A DNA stretch of 24,085 nt from Plakobranchus ocellatus (GCA_019648995.1 BLXT01005772.1:444632-468716), one strand, 5' to 3'. Numbered from the stretch's first letter, positions 1-13,300 are shown. Program-made: numbers and translations. The notes: generated by a model not told the origin, from the sequence alone.

Positions 1-221
1 TTCATCATCCAGGCCCTAAGCCTACAGATCTTTAAGGCTTGATAAATGGTGGTATTGGACTAATGGCAGTGTGTAGGGAGATACATTCTTGCATCTTTAG
101 AGTCGAAGATGCATTAATTATCCTCTGATATTATACTTAAATGTTATGGAATGTCTATGGTCGAGTATATAATTAAGGTGTAATATGGTTTATCCATGCG
201 CATATAATTGTATACTGGCAC

Positions 222-274
222 ATTCCTGTGAGACTTTCTAAATTCCTGTGAGTTGAGGTGAATATTCCTGTGAG
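222..274. repeat. Three spaced copies of ATTCCTGTGAG
   Basis: Identical 11-mers lie at 222-232, 242-252 and 264-274, with start-to-start spacing of 20 and 22 bases. They sit next to the repeat terminus at 286-301, so they may be its subterminal repeats. Confidence 0.8.
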
Positions 275-301
275 AACAATTTGGGGTTGGCAGGTCTGCA
301 T
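259..301 (-). repeat. Dispersed repeat terminus, copy 1 (hAT-like?)
   Basis: Read on the minus strand it starts ATGCAGACCTGCCAAC and continues to AGGAATATTCA. A matching arrangement occurs at 22991-23028 (15 of 16 bases in the first block, then AGGAATATTTCA), and the core AGACCTGCCAAC recurs at 22674. A CAGACCTGCCAAC-type end is reminiscent of animal hAT terminal repeats, but I see no partner end or 8-bp target duplication. Confidence 0.45.
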
Positions 302-1017
302 GCATTGCATTGCATGCACAGCTATACATAATTTCTTTTACATTTTTCGTGTTTAGAAAAGATAATTAACTTCCAATATAGCTTACTTGTTGAAATGTTA
401 AAAACTAACTTAAGAAATGATAGAATATTTTCAGTATAATTGTACAGGATGTTTTTTGTGACAAGTAGTCCTTTTAAGACTACAGAACAGAAATAACTCC
501 AAGGTGGCCGAGAATTAAATTAACATTTTATCATATGAAATCAAGAATAATTTTCGAACAGCAAGATAAAGATTCTATAGATCTGCAAGTATCTCTATGT
601 GATCTTTGGAATATTGTCTCAACCAACCTTTTATGCTCACAGCTTCCAGGATATACTAGCTATGTAATACCCAGGCTAGTTAGGTCAATGTTATCTTCTC
701 TTACATGTAAACAAGTCCGGAAGTTTCTCCCGAAACCTACCTGGTTTCTATATTACAACCTAACAATCCTGCAAACATTTTTGCATCCTTGAAATCCAAG
801 AAATCTTTAGATCTTAAAATATAAACAAAGCTGAAAAAACGAACTTTCACTGTTAAACTAAAATAGGCCTAGCCGCACCAACTTAAGAATTGAATATTGC
901 AAATAAAGAAGCTTAGATCAAAGATCAGTGGTTCCTGGATTTACACACTGAAATCATAAAACTTGTGACATGGAGTACAGCTATGTAAGTTAAACCTTTA
1001 AATCTATCCTCCCACAG

Positions 1018-1381
1018 ACCATACAACCAGTCCCAACAGGATCTTAATCCTACTAGTAGCAAAGACTTCAGGCCAAGACTACCATCAGCCCCATCTACCT
1101 CAATTCCTGTGTCAAGCTTTTCTGATAGTGGCAAGCGCACTCCATCACCCTTCTCTGGTCTCCAGCCTCCAACCCGCCAGCTGCAAAGACAGAAGGGCAG
1201 CAACATTTATCGAGTGCCCACACCGGTTGAAATGGGGGATCCCAGTTCGGACTATTTTCACCCTGACTTTCGTCCCAATGTAGACCCTTATGTTGAGCTG
1301 ATTGTTTCCAACTTAGACTATAACATTTCACCATTTGATTGGAGAAAGGTTATCTATGCAACCTTCCAACCACATGTAAAG
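1018..1381 (+). CDS. MARF1: MARF1 exon a: Pro/Ser-rich linker and start of the RRM
   Basis: The acceptor TCCCACAG precedes 1018, whose first base completes a split codon (upstream intron phase 2). The donor is AAG|GTAATT, phase 0. Residues 1-90 are rich in Ser, Pro and Arg with SP motifs such as RTPSPF, and look disordered. From residue 92 the sequence [13 protein letters not shown] is the first strand (RNP2) of the RRM that lies just before the LOTUS array in vertebrate MARF1. The following [15 protein letters not shown] is its first helix. Confidence 0.9.
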
Positions 1382-4300
1382 GTAATTCTGAACATGTTAC
1401 AATACTGATCTTTTTAAAATTTCTATGCTAGAGCTAATCTAAATACAAATTTACTTTCAATTCCGTAAGATTCAAATGGTAGTTATTTTATGAATTATCT
1501 TAACGTCAGCTTGGGTAGCCACCTGTGGAGCAATGTAATAGGTGTTAGATTAGCGCTATTGAGTTTTGTCATAAGTAATGCTCAAAAAAGTTTAAAATGC
1601 TGTCATTTTGGGACAGTATCAGTATACCTCTACATCTAGTTTTTAATCATTGCAAAGTTCACATAAGTTCAAGATGTATTCAAGCAGGGTGTTTAGCATG
1701 AGACTTATGGCTCATGCTGAATAATACTGGTAACACTGACCATTGTGCATGTTGAGAATAGTGCAGTCAACATTCCAGCAGGCAGCAATCAGAAAGGTAA
1801 CTGTTCTGTTTTGTGTTGTAACTATAAGATTATAAAGTTAGGAAAACCATCACATTGAAAATTAAGAAGAAATTTAATTTCATCGAGTTTTTTGCTTTTC
1901 TCTCATTTCCTTAAGATTCTAAGCATTCAGGTTAGACTACAGGCAGATAACACATCAGTTGCTACACTGCGCCTACCTACAGAGCATGATGCTAGGTTTG
2001 CAATCTCCCAGTACCATCGCCGTAAGATTGGCTACAAGCGTATTAATGTGCAGCTGAAGTCTGATTGTTCACAGTCACCTGCAGAAAGCCTCAGGTAACT
2101 TTTTTTTGTAATTCTTGTAAAACAAAAACCATAAGGACAATGTTTCAAAGATACCCGTCTATTACAAAGTACTTTGAAATGTCACTCTTGTTGAGAAAAG
2201 AGGATGCAAAAGAGGCAAGCAATGATTTATTATTTGTAGGCCTATATGGAACGGAAAATAAACAGACAAAAAAAAAAAAAAAAGGAAAAGCATTGGGATA
2301 ACTCTTGTTGCAGTCTCACAAAATGAATCAAGTTACACTGAGATTAACTCAAAATATTAAAATGAAGAAATGAACATTTCCCAATGCTTCATGTACAGGA
2401 AGTCTATTGCATCTTTATGTAAGTTCTCCACATAGTGAAGTGAGTATTTTTCACTCTCCTAGTGAATGGTTTTCAATTAAAGTCGGTCATGTTGATTTGC
2501 AACTCCACTCATTTTATGGAACTTCTATGCAAATAAGTTTGAGAACATAAGAGCAGAAGTGAATGATGAATGATTATTGCTCAATGCCCATGTCTCTTAC
2601 AGATTTGACAAAATGAGTGCTCATTAAAGTTGAAAGCAAGAGGTCTAAGGAATCAAAACAAATATGTCTGTTTTGCAATTGTAGAATGTTAGTGAAATGT
2701 GAATTCTTGTTCATCTGGGCATTAAATAGTTTTTATAATACGGGTCAACATTTATTTTTCAGGATGGATACAATTGCTCTTCTCATGGAAGAGAAAGATA
2801 ACAAAATGGCTTTATCAAGACTAATTGATCTCTTTGACAAACGGTAAGCTGCAAAATTAAAAGTAGTCTATAACAAAAACATACTTATAAGCTAAATTGC
2901 TTATCACTACATTGTCTATTAAAGTACTCTAAAAAAAAAATATAAGTAATACAGGCTATTTAAATCATCAATGTATATAAATTTTCTGCTTATCGTCACT
3001 GGATTAATATAATCTTTTGCCAAAATGTAATTTTAAAATCATTGCATATCTAAGCCTTAGAGCTTCTGGATGATGTTCAGTTATACAAATGCACCAATAA
3101 AATTTCTTAAAACATGCATTAATCAAGGAAAGAAAAACCTTAGATTATTCATCTTATATGAACCCAAAACAAGCTGTGCTATTTTGTTAGCTGAATGGCA
3201 ATACATATTTTTTTTTCCTTCCGTTTCCCCTATAAAAAAATTGTTCTTTTATCAGCATGCCTTCCCTAGAATTTTTTTCCATCAATTTCTTTTTTGGTCA
3301 TATTTGTGCACTGTTGTACCCTATTCCTGGATTAATTTTCATGAAACCATCCCCTGCAAACTTTCACTACCATTATTTTCAACTCATGGCAGGAGAAACT
3401 TTTCTTTTTTCCAAGTCTACTTACATTTTAGGAGTGCAGAAAGGGAGAGGATGTGGAAAAAAAGATAAAACCTCATTGGCTTTGAGTTTTGATGTGCTTG
3501 ACAGAAGTTTCATATATGATTTCATCCTCCAAGTTTTACATAAGTTGTTCCTGAGGATTTTTTTTCTTGAATTGCATGAGCAGTATTTATCTCAGGTTTT
3601 GAGTTTGAAGATAGATGAGAGAGGGCTTCTTGAAGTGAAAAGTGATGAATGTTGATGCTGGACAAAAAGTGCAGAGTTGTGGTGATCCAAAATTTGCCCT
3701 AATTTTATCTCACCATAGATTAAGTTAAAGCCAAATTTTCATCTTTCTCAAGATTGATAATTAATGAAAGGAATCAAATATTGCAAAGCACAACATCATT
3801 GAAGGATGTTTCAGGTTTCAAATTTTTTCAGCACCTTTTTTTTTTTTTATTTTAAAACAATAAAATAATTTTCTTTGGAATTGATATTTTTAAAACAATT
3901 TGTGTATTTTTATCTCATAAGGCTCATTCGTGTCTACATATCCACAAGCCTCTATTTTCTTTTTGTGAAAACTGCTGTTCAACCCCATGTAACTTATTCC
4001 CTATTTTGGTCTGGAACTCTTCCTCTCTGATATGCATTAAAAGAAATAATTGAATCCTCTGCCTTTTTTGTCATTCTAGTTTTCACAAAACTGTCAGTGT
4101 TTCTGATGTCTACAAAATGCGAGATACCATACAGATCATGGAAGTTGGAGGTGGTGGGCGCTGGGTGAAACTTCAGCCCGGAATTAGGCGAACACCAACT
4201 CCAACTCAGAACACAGACGGGGAGGTAGTGTAAATTGTTAAAGCAATTTCTATTATAAATAGTTCCTTTTTTATTTCGAATTCTCAGACGTCTTTAAAAA

Positions 4301-7300
4301 ACTGGAGGGACTGCCAAAAGTAAGCTTATCCTCACTAACATCTGTTTTCTGTGAATAATAATACATCTACTCATCAATGCCTAGATATATTTCAGAGTAT
4401 AATGGCATAAAAAGTAATGTTCTAACGATTTGCCAAACAACTTTTGACCATAACTTTGGTCACCCACCACAGGCATGGACCTACTTCTCTTCTACTCGCA
4501 TTAATACCATCTTTTTTTACATGAACTATTTCTCATCGGTACTTGTTTGCTCTTTTCCAGTCTACAATTAATGGTTTTTACTTTCATAGCAGAACAAAAA
4601 GAGTGAAATAATTTTTCCAGTTGCATAACATACAAGTTTACTTAAAAAAAAAAAAAAAATTGTATTTTTGTGCCAGGTGATAGAAGCTCTTGAGCAGCCA
4701 GTATGTACAATTCACTGTGTGGAGGGTAGTGAGCATTACACTGATGCCCTGAATTCATGCATGTTACCCAATGTGCTTCTGCTGCGAAAACATTTCTCCC
4801 CTCAGTTGCACTCGCTGCTGCTCTCGCATAATGGCTATATTCCACTCATGAGGTACTGTTCAGTCTGACTTAACATTTTAGTGCTTTCACATTCACATTT
4901 GTCTTCTGAGTTTTTACAACCCTTTGTTTCTGATCACAAATATGGCGATTCAAGTTAAGGATGCAACTATATACATTGACTGCTACAAAATATGTGGTAT
5001 CTACTATGAGCACATTGTTGGGGGTGAAGGAAAATTATTTTTTTCTTGTTTTATCTTCATTTGATTAAAATGTTCATATTTAATTCTCTTAATAGAATTT
5101 TTTAACTGAAGTTGCTCAGAATCTAGATTTCTCATGCTGGATTCATTTGTCACTCTAGCTTCCCAGCTTGCTATGCTGCAGAGTTTAGTCTTATTGAGCC
5201 TGAGAAGAAAGGTGGCATCCCACTAGAGCATGTCATCAGCTGTGTTCCTGGTGTGGAAATCTGTGTGTCAAAGGCAGGGGTGAAGGTTATACAGTTCCAG
5301 CAAAATCGGGAACCATTTTACGGTAAGATTTTAAAATTGCATTAATGTAAAGAATTTTTCCACTGTTGCTCATTTATTGCATAACTGTAACAGCTGCAGA
5401 AGACAAAGCAAGTTTCTCTTGAATGGCTGATATTGAGGGATATTGACCCAGCTGAATGTGAAAAGAGAGCTGTTGACAATCTAACCATATCCAATCAAAT
5501 TAAAAATCTTCCATGCACTTAAAAAATTGTAAATTTAGAATTTTTCAGATCAATATGAATCTTTTGTATAAAAGTAATTTTTATTTTCGATTAAAACAGA
5601 AAGTAGATGCAATGATATTTTTCCATGATGTGTTGGCTTAAAATATGGTTGAAATGATACATCTTACACATTTTAATTTGCTATAAATCCCCAAATGCAA
5701 AAAACCAGATACAAAATGTTATGTTTATGTCTTTTCAGATCTAATGAAAGGTAATTCATGGCAAGAACTTGGCAAAATATCACGTGAGGTCATGGAATTG
5801 TTGCGTCAACAGCCAACATGTGCCATGCCAGTGTCCAGATTCATCCCTGCATACCACCATTATTTTGGCAAGCAATGTAGGGTAGCCGATTACGGATACA
5901 CCAAGCTCCAGGAGCTATTTGAGGCCATTCCTCATGCCATTCAGGTGACAAAAAGGATTTTAAGGGTTGACTGATTACATACATGCTTTTTAATTTTAAT
6001 GACTTGGACTAGTTTATTTTTGTATTAAAAATTTGTTTAAAAACATTTCAAAGAATAAAGCTAAGTTCATTTTTAGTCAACTTAAAGATAAAGATCAGAA
6101 GGAAGTGGCGATATATAGAAACTTATTAAGAAGTGACTCCTACAGCATAGCAAGAATGAGTTTGAAATGGGTAGCCCACGGAGCCAGATCCATAGGAAGA
6201 TCAAAGAGCACATGGAGAAGTAAGAATGCATGAGACTGTGATTAAAGATGAAAGAATTGGCAAGACCTGGGAAATGCTGGCAGGAGAATTTGACAATTTT
6301 GAAAGACCTATGCTCCACCAGGGTTTGAGGGCGTTGGTGGCTCAGTGGATAGCTATCCGTCCCAAAGATCTGTGCGGAGATTCTGTTATGGGCTCAAGCC
6401 TCACCACTGGTGCTCTGGTCTAACAAAGTATGAAAGCTTGAGAATTAATTGTGCATGAGCTATACACAAAAACCAAACACTAGAAGGGTTGATAAATTAG
6501 AGGGTCTGTTGCTGCAATGTGATTTCACATTTAGGTGATTTTTGTGTGGGAAAAGGTTGATAGTGCATGTAGTTCACTCTTTTTATTGAAGAAAAGAAGT
6601 TTTCCAATAATTCAGTATCAAAGCTTTATGATGGATTTTTTTTTCTAGTTACTGGTAAATTTAATCTTCTATTTTATTGTGTGGTACATTTTTACCATCT
6701 TAATCTCCAACTTTATTCTTTTTTTTTTCTACATTTGTTTATATTGAATCAGTCTTGCCATTTCCATTTTGTGTGTATAATAGTATAACGTATGAACAAT
6801 TGCCAAAAGTAGTACTTCAAAATTATGTCATTTTTTTTACTGCATTCTTAAATTTCCAAATAAGTCATGGAAAAAGCCAATTGAACGTCAGTAAGATATT
6901 GTTTGTCCAGATTACTCTTGAAAAAAAAGGGTGTGATCCTCCGGAAGCAAGAAAAAAATGTAATGGATATGATTTGGTCAGTTCTCCAAGAATTGTTTTG
7001 TCGTAGAATGGTTGGGCAAATTTGGTGTTATTTCATTGATGACTCAATGTTAAGAGAATGATTGTGCTAGGTCTTTTAACAAAAATATGAAAAGTCACTG
7101 AACTCTTCAGAAATATTATTTGCTGCAAACAAATTTTTAGAATGGATACACGTTTCAACCAGAATGAAAAATGCAAGAGAGCAAAGTCCATAAAATATAC
7201 TTTTTTTCAAGATTGGCAAGTGAGTAGGGAAAGTACACACTTTGTGAAAAGTTAACTATGGGCACATTTATCAATGAAATTATTTCTTGCTTGGTGTATA

Positions 7301-10300
7301 CTCTGATAAAAGGACATGGCAAAAGCATTTGAAGCTTCAATAAATTTTAACGAGTGGTTTGTTCATAATTGTTAGAAGTGCTCCGTTTTGGTTTTCAAGC
7401 CATCGTATAATTCTGCCCAGCATGTGAGAGGTTATGCAACTTAACTACAGAATTTCTGTTTTCAAGTTTGCAGGTAGAGAGGTCATGACCTTGAGATGTC
7501 CATGGGATAAGTTATTTCAATAACATTCCTGATTGCAAGTTTTCTATACCGCTACTTAGATGAATATGGTGCATACGGAGTCTTGAAAGTCTGGAGTTTG
7601 AAAATGTCAATTAAAGACTTACGCAAGTCTGGAAAACATGGGGGTTTTTTGGCTTTTTGAAGAAAATTCTGGAAAAAGCTTGGAAAACAAAAACCGCCAA
7701 AATTCCAGATCTTCTGCTGCCACACCCGTGCGGTTTTGAGTCTCATTGTGTTGGTGGTTTGGGCTGAAAATTATGAATCACAAAAATGCTATCGAAGTAT
7801 TGTGAACGTTTATAGATGGAAGAATCTTACAAAAATTGTTAAAAAATAGAAAATCATTTTTATTTTACTCCGATGTTCCACTGCAGGCATCAGATTAATT
7901 TCAACAGCTCTACTTTTATGCTATTACATGCACAAGCGCAAGATTTATGCTTTGACTTATTCAACTTTTTTCAAATATGACGAGAAGAAAATCTTCTTTC
8001 AAATGTAACAATGATAACACATTTTGGCAAGTCTTCATATGTTAAATATAAATCACATGTAGCTTGTGGATGTTAAGTTTAAAAGCTGCTAATCTGGGTT
8101 TTGACCTTCATGAAAGTTTTATGCATTTTGAAAAAATACAACAAACACTTAAAATCTGTCATTTTTCTTGTGCAGGTATTGGGCACTGGTGACCGCAAAG
8201 CAATAACATTGAGTCCTCGAGCTCAACTGAAGCGTTTTACCACGGATATTGTCAAAGTAGTGAAGGCTCAGCCTTCCAAACAGCTCCTACTGGACAAGTT
8301 TCCTGCTGCTTATGGTAAATGGGTTTTTTTTTTTTTTTAAATTTATAAATATTTGGTTTGGAAGTATTTGTCTTATGTCTCATTTTCACATTTTAGAAAA
8401 TTCAATTGAATCTGGTCCAAGAGATAAGTTTCATTTGCTAAAGTAGTATTCCCAAAGGAAAAAAGATACTAAAAATGAAATTTCCCAAGTGTTGTATGTG
8501 ACATTTGGCTTGTTATGTCTCATCTCAAGAAATTTTTCTCGTGTTTCTTACCGTATGCTCCATAGCATATTTAAAAAATTTGTCAACTCTGTTTCGTTTA
8601 GTTATTATTAGTTTGTGTGAAAGTATCTTTTTGTGGAAAATAAAAAAACTGTCAGTTAAAACATGATTTTGAAATTACACCTAGCCAGTGTGAAAAACTA
8701 AAAAAGGTTTGGTGAATGCTTCCTTTATATTTTTTCTTACTTTTGAAACATCTTATATTTTCTCTATACAATGTGCATTCCTAAAATATTGTAAAATTGA
8801 TGGAGTTTTTTAAATTTAAAATTTGCTTCTTTTGTAAATGAGACGAAGTAATTATGTGCTTTAGGTAAAGATCTGAGTGCTAATTTCATATGCCATATTA
8901 TTCTGAATTCCTTACCAAGATCATTCTTCTTTGCTGTGAATATGGCGATTGTTATATATTGTCTGAACAGAAAAAATTTGTTTCAACTTTTGCAGAAGAG
9001 GTGATGGGAAAATCCTTGCTGCTGGCCCACTATGGTGTTTGCTTTATGGAGGACATTCTCTCAGATATCCCAACCACGACACTGATAGTGAGTGCGCCCT
9101 TTCCCTTTGTCATGTTCTGTGTGTGAAACCTTGTGGCTCTGTGCAGCTTTATATGCTCTGTTAAGATTTATTAGTTGTGCCATATAGTTTAACCTCTATT
9201 AGGCCATCTTGGCTTTTTTTTTTTAGCCCTCACATGCCAGGCACAGATCATAGACTGAAACTTGCAGATTTCAGGAAAAGCTGCTAATGATATGCCACCA
9301 ACTCTTCAAAATTTGAGAATACTAGCTCGCATTTGTAGCATTAATGACACTATAGGTTTATGTGAAATGAAAATGCTGAAATGTGTAGCATTTTTTTTTT
9401 TTTTTAATTAATGGTAACATTGCCGATTTTATTATCAAATCTGTGAATGAGAAAGCTTCATGTATTTACAGAAGGAAAAATTTTTGTACTCTTCACATGT
9501 TTTCTTGAATGCTGATTGGTCTTTTTTTTTAATTGCTTGTAGGTGATAGAAGAGGAAAACCATGTCCTTCTGGCTCTTCCACGTAGAGGTAAGTTTTTGC
9601 ATCTGTACATATAAGCTTTTTCTTTTTTTTACATTTTGAAGAAAAAACTGGTGAAGGCACTTTTTTATCCATTACACAGGGCAAAATGCAAAAAAAAAAT
9701 ATGGTTTTGGAGTAAGGGCACAGGAGGGAAATTGTCCAATGTAAATTTGGAAAAAAAAATAAAGTTGGGATGGTTTGATAAAGTGACAAAATTTGTGTTC
9801 CCTTACATTTAGATGTATTACAGAATGTAATAACCTTCAGCAATGTTATAAATTTTGTCGTCTTTTCCTTACAGAAAAGCTTGCAATTTGGAGTTTTACG
9901 CTTTATCCCTATTGTGTAATTGTCTCCCAAATCTGTTGAATAAAAAATTTCAGATAACTAATTCAATGCTCCATTTATTCTTTGCCCAAATTTCGTTCAC
10001 TTCAAATATGACTGTATTGCAAAAAATTTGTATTTTATCTTAAGATAGTGATTATCAAGATATTTAAATATTGATATCAAACCTCTAAAGTGCCTTTGCA
10101 CATAAGAATGTAGGAGGTTTGAACATCACCATGGATATTCTACTTTAAAATTGAGTGGCAATCTGTAAGAAAGTGCTCTGGAAAGAACAGTTTTATAAAA
10201 TAACTTGCATGTATCCTGCAAGTTTTCTGAGACTTCCAATTCATCAAGCAATCAATATTCATTTAATATGAAATAAACACATTGCAGATGTCTCATTGAA

Positions 10301-13300
10301 CAATTTCTGACAGACATCGTTTTGGGCTTGACCCTGTTTAGGTGAGATTGATACACAAATTGACAGTCACAAAATATTTTTTTTTTTTTTAGTACTTATC
10401 ACCTCTGTGATTTTATTTGTTTTAATGGCCAAAATACCTGGTCTCCCATTAACTTTTCTTCCACGTGTCGCATCCTCCGATACTTCAGCTCAGTCCACAG
10501 GATGCACTTAAGTGACTAATTACCTCGTGACAAAAAGATTGTTAGAGTACCATCCCTTGTGCGCCTGTGTGCTATTTGTTTTGACCTATTTACTGAGGGT
10601 TTGAAGCTTTCCCTTGGATTTTTTCATGGCGATTGGATGTGATTTGTGAAAATTAAGACAAAATATATCAGATTCTGAGGACAGTGACGTTATCAAGGGC
10701 AACAGGCATGTACATGGTGTTGAGTTTGATGATGGGAGCGATGATTTGTGACTAAATTTTGATGGAAATAACTCGGATCGGGATCAGATTGGTCAGAAAG
10801 TGAAAGTCCTTTAATTTCAAGGTCTAGACTTAGATCTGGACCCAAATCGAGGAGGCAGTGTTGAAAGGGGATGTGGCCCAACAGCTGATCGTAACACTGA
10901 CACTGACACCACAACAGATTATCAGTGGGAAGCCTGTGAACTAGATAATCTGTTCGAATCTAAGGGGTTCGATTATTTTACTCAGTCGCGAGTCAAATTC
11001 TGTCTCAAGTTGTAATTTTCTAAACATTATACATACATAACCAGCACTGAACAAAACGAGCACACACTTCTCACACACAACAGAACATGAAATCCATGAT
11101 CTTTGGAATTTTTTTGAGATCTTTTATTCTTTTAGACATACATAGTTTCCTTCTTCGTTTGCAAAGCCTGTTCAATACTTTTTAAGTTTTTTCCTTCCTT
11201 ATTTCTTCTCAAGGTTCAAAAGAAATGGTTTCCCATGATTTTCAACATTTTCGCCCTGAATAACATGGGTCAAATGACCCAAATTCACAAAACAAAAGAT
11301 ATCATACGAAAGCTTGTTCATTTTCCTAACTTTCCTGTAAATATCACATTGTAAGGTCAAGCACAAGCAGAGAAATAATTTTTTTTGTAACATACCATCG
11401 TTTTCCTGAATTCTGTCTTGGAGCATGTGGACTGTAGGGAAACTGTAAAAACCGGATGTCAAAGAAAAGTTTTACAGCTTTTGCTGCTGTTGCAAAAGTA
11501 GTTTTAAGCTTATCTAATTTATTATGATAAAGTGAATGATGTAGATCATAAGATCTTGCATTTTTAAAGATATAATATTCACATTGAGAATCAAGTATTT
11601 TTGAGCCCTTTTAGTATAGAGGTTTACTTAAAGGGCAAAATCAAAGGTTTTCTTAACAAATTGTTCCAGACCAAACTCCTGAGGAGGTTGAACGCACCAA
11701 GAAGTTTTCTCTGGAGGTTGTTGATCTGCTCAAGACTTGTCCACAGTGCTGCATGCCCTTCAACAAATTCATCCCTGCTTACCACCATCACTTTGGGAGG
11801 CAGTGCCGAGTAGCTGACTACGGCTTCTCTAAGCTGGCAGACCTGTTTGAATCAGTCTCCCATGTTGTTCGGGTTAGTAAGCTAGTTAGCCTTAATCTTA
11901 TATTAAGTTCAAATTTTGAAATGAATCTTTTGATGTGGTCCAAAATGGTACAGCATTTTTTATGGTGGAGGGTTTCAAAAACTTACGCAGTCTTGAACAA
12001 TTTTGAAAAGGACAGTAGAGCTTAAATGATAATTTTGAATCAATCTTTTTGTTACTTTACATAAATCGGAAATTGGAAATAAGTTTGGTCAAATAAACAT
12101 ACAATATAAGGATACAACTTAAATAAACCGTATGAACTAAATTAAGAACAGAAGCCAATTTCTATGACAATATGTGTTTAATATTTTCAACATTTGTCTC
12201 TGTTTGGTCATGTGTTTCAATAGAGCTTTATTTTCTTATAAATTTTTGTGTTTGCTAAAAAATTCTAAGGCTTTCTGATCTGTAAACTAGTTATAAGATC
12301 AGGGATTAAGTCTTATGTCGACATTACCCTCATCCTAACCAATAACCCAAATTTTCTTGTCTTCAAGTTGGAAGATGAGGGTGAAGAGCGTCTTATCCAA
12401 CTCACAGTGACAGAGATGCGAGCTGTCCTATGTGAGCAGCTTACCTCACTGATTCGGTCAGCTGGTGCAATCCCTGTCTGCAAGATACAGCAGGCGTATG
12501 GCAGCCGCTTCAACTTTGGTCTCAAGCTGAGTGATTATGGAGCAGACTCGACCCGTTTGCTGCTGCTTCAGCTGAAAAACCACATTAAGGTGTGCAAGCG
12601 TACATTATCCATTTTATGTTGCCATTTTTCTTCATAGCTGCTAACCACTTTTTATTTGAGTCAAAAATACTAAAAGGCTGTGATAACTGACTGGCTTGAA
12701 TAAAGCCATTAAGAGTGGCTCACCTTGGACAGGCTATCTATATGCATACATTTTTTTATTCTATTTTTTATTTTCATGCAGATCAATATTAAAATCATAG
12801 CTGAACCACTTACGTAAAGCTGAAGCAAAAATACTCAAGTCAGAACTTGAAAATGACACATAGTGGTTTATTGGATGTTTATGTTGGTGAAATGTGCATG
12901 TCTTTTTGCGCTCAGTCCTGTAGTCAGTAAAAATGTGGATTTTTTTGCTTTTATGAGAATTGTTTAGAACAATCTGATCCTCGATTTATATTCTATGGCT
13001 GTTGAAAGGCCTTGTGAAATATAAAAATAGTCTTAAAATGTAAAGCTTTTAGTTTTCTCTTGGCTCTGTAAACAATGGGATTAATTTTTTTGCTTAGTCA
13101 TGAAGTATGAGGATATCTTGCACAGAAATGTCCAATGAATTGGTACTGAAAGAGGCTAATCTTGAGCAATCACTATTTAAAACCATAAATTAGAGGCAAC
13201 TACAGTTTTTAGGCCATATTTGCCGAGACAAGGGTTTAGAACACTTTGCAGTCACAGAAAAAATTGAAGGCAAACGCAGCAAAGGTAGACAGAGAATAAC

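Larger units (their letters stand above)
1..1017 (+). other. Upstream intron (3' part) of MARF1
   Basis: AT-rich sequence ending in the exon a acceptor. It contains the ATTCCTGTGAG triplet and repeat terminus at 222-301 and a TGCATGCA-rich palindromic stretch at 299-319. No exon or conserved reading frame is recognisable. Confidence 0.75.
5945..8175 (+). other. Intron between MARF1 exons g and h
   Basis: Phase 0 intron of 2.2 kb splitting LOTUS 3. It holds a LINE tail (about 6085-6312) directly followed by a SINE head (6331-6420), and a possible repeat at about 7580-7760 with several CTGGAAAA-like words. The rest is unassigned AT-rich sequence. Confidence 0.8.
9589..11669 (+). other. Intron between MARF1 exons j and k
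   Basis: Phase 1 intron of 2.1 kb. It contains a nested stem-loop at 10077-10122 and the degenerate piggyBac-like copy A (about 10446-11455). The remainder is AT-rich with no gene. Confidence 0.8.

Noticed and set aside
535-792. 85-codon open frame before exon a
   Set aside because: No similarity to MARF1 or to any family I know, composition like the intron, and no paired splice sites in phase.
1916-1930. Alternative acceptor CAG at 1930 for exon b
   Set aside because: It keeps frame but removes five residues of the RRM second strand; the acceptor at 1915 gives a gap-free length match to vertebrate MARF1. NAGNAG-like alternative use cannot be excluded.
3070-3655. Two overlapping open frames of about 130 codons
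   Set aside because: They are Phe-rich translations of T-rich intron, overlap in two frames, lack any domain and lie between two well-supported LOTUS 1 exons.
3640-3720. Possible intronic C/D snoRNA (AGTGATGAA)
   Set aside because: No D box or terminal stem at a fitting distance.
6331-6420. A functional tRNA gene
   Set aside because: The A and B boxes are present but no acceptor stem or clean anticodon arm pairs, and a diverged second copy exists; a SINE head explains it better.
7552-7760. Minus-strand open frame and CTGGAAAA-rich stretch
   Set aside because: No family recognised; the words repeat only loosely, so I note it as possible repeat without listing it as an element.
9529-9930. 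133-codon minus-strand open frame
   Set aside because: It lies antisense to exon j and intron T-runs, with Lys/Phe-rich composition and no domain.
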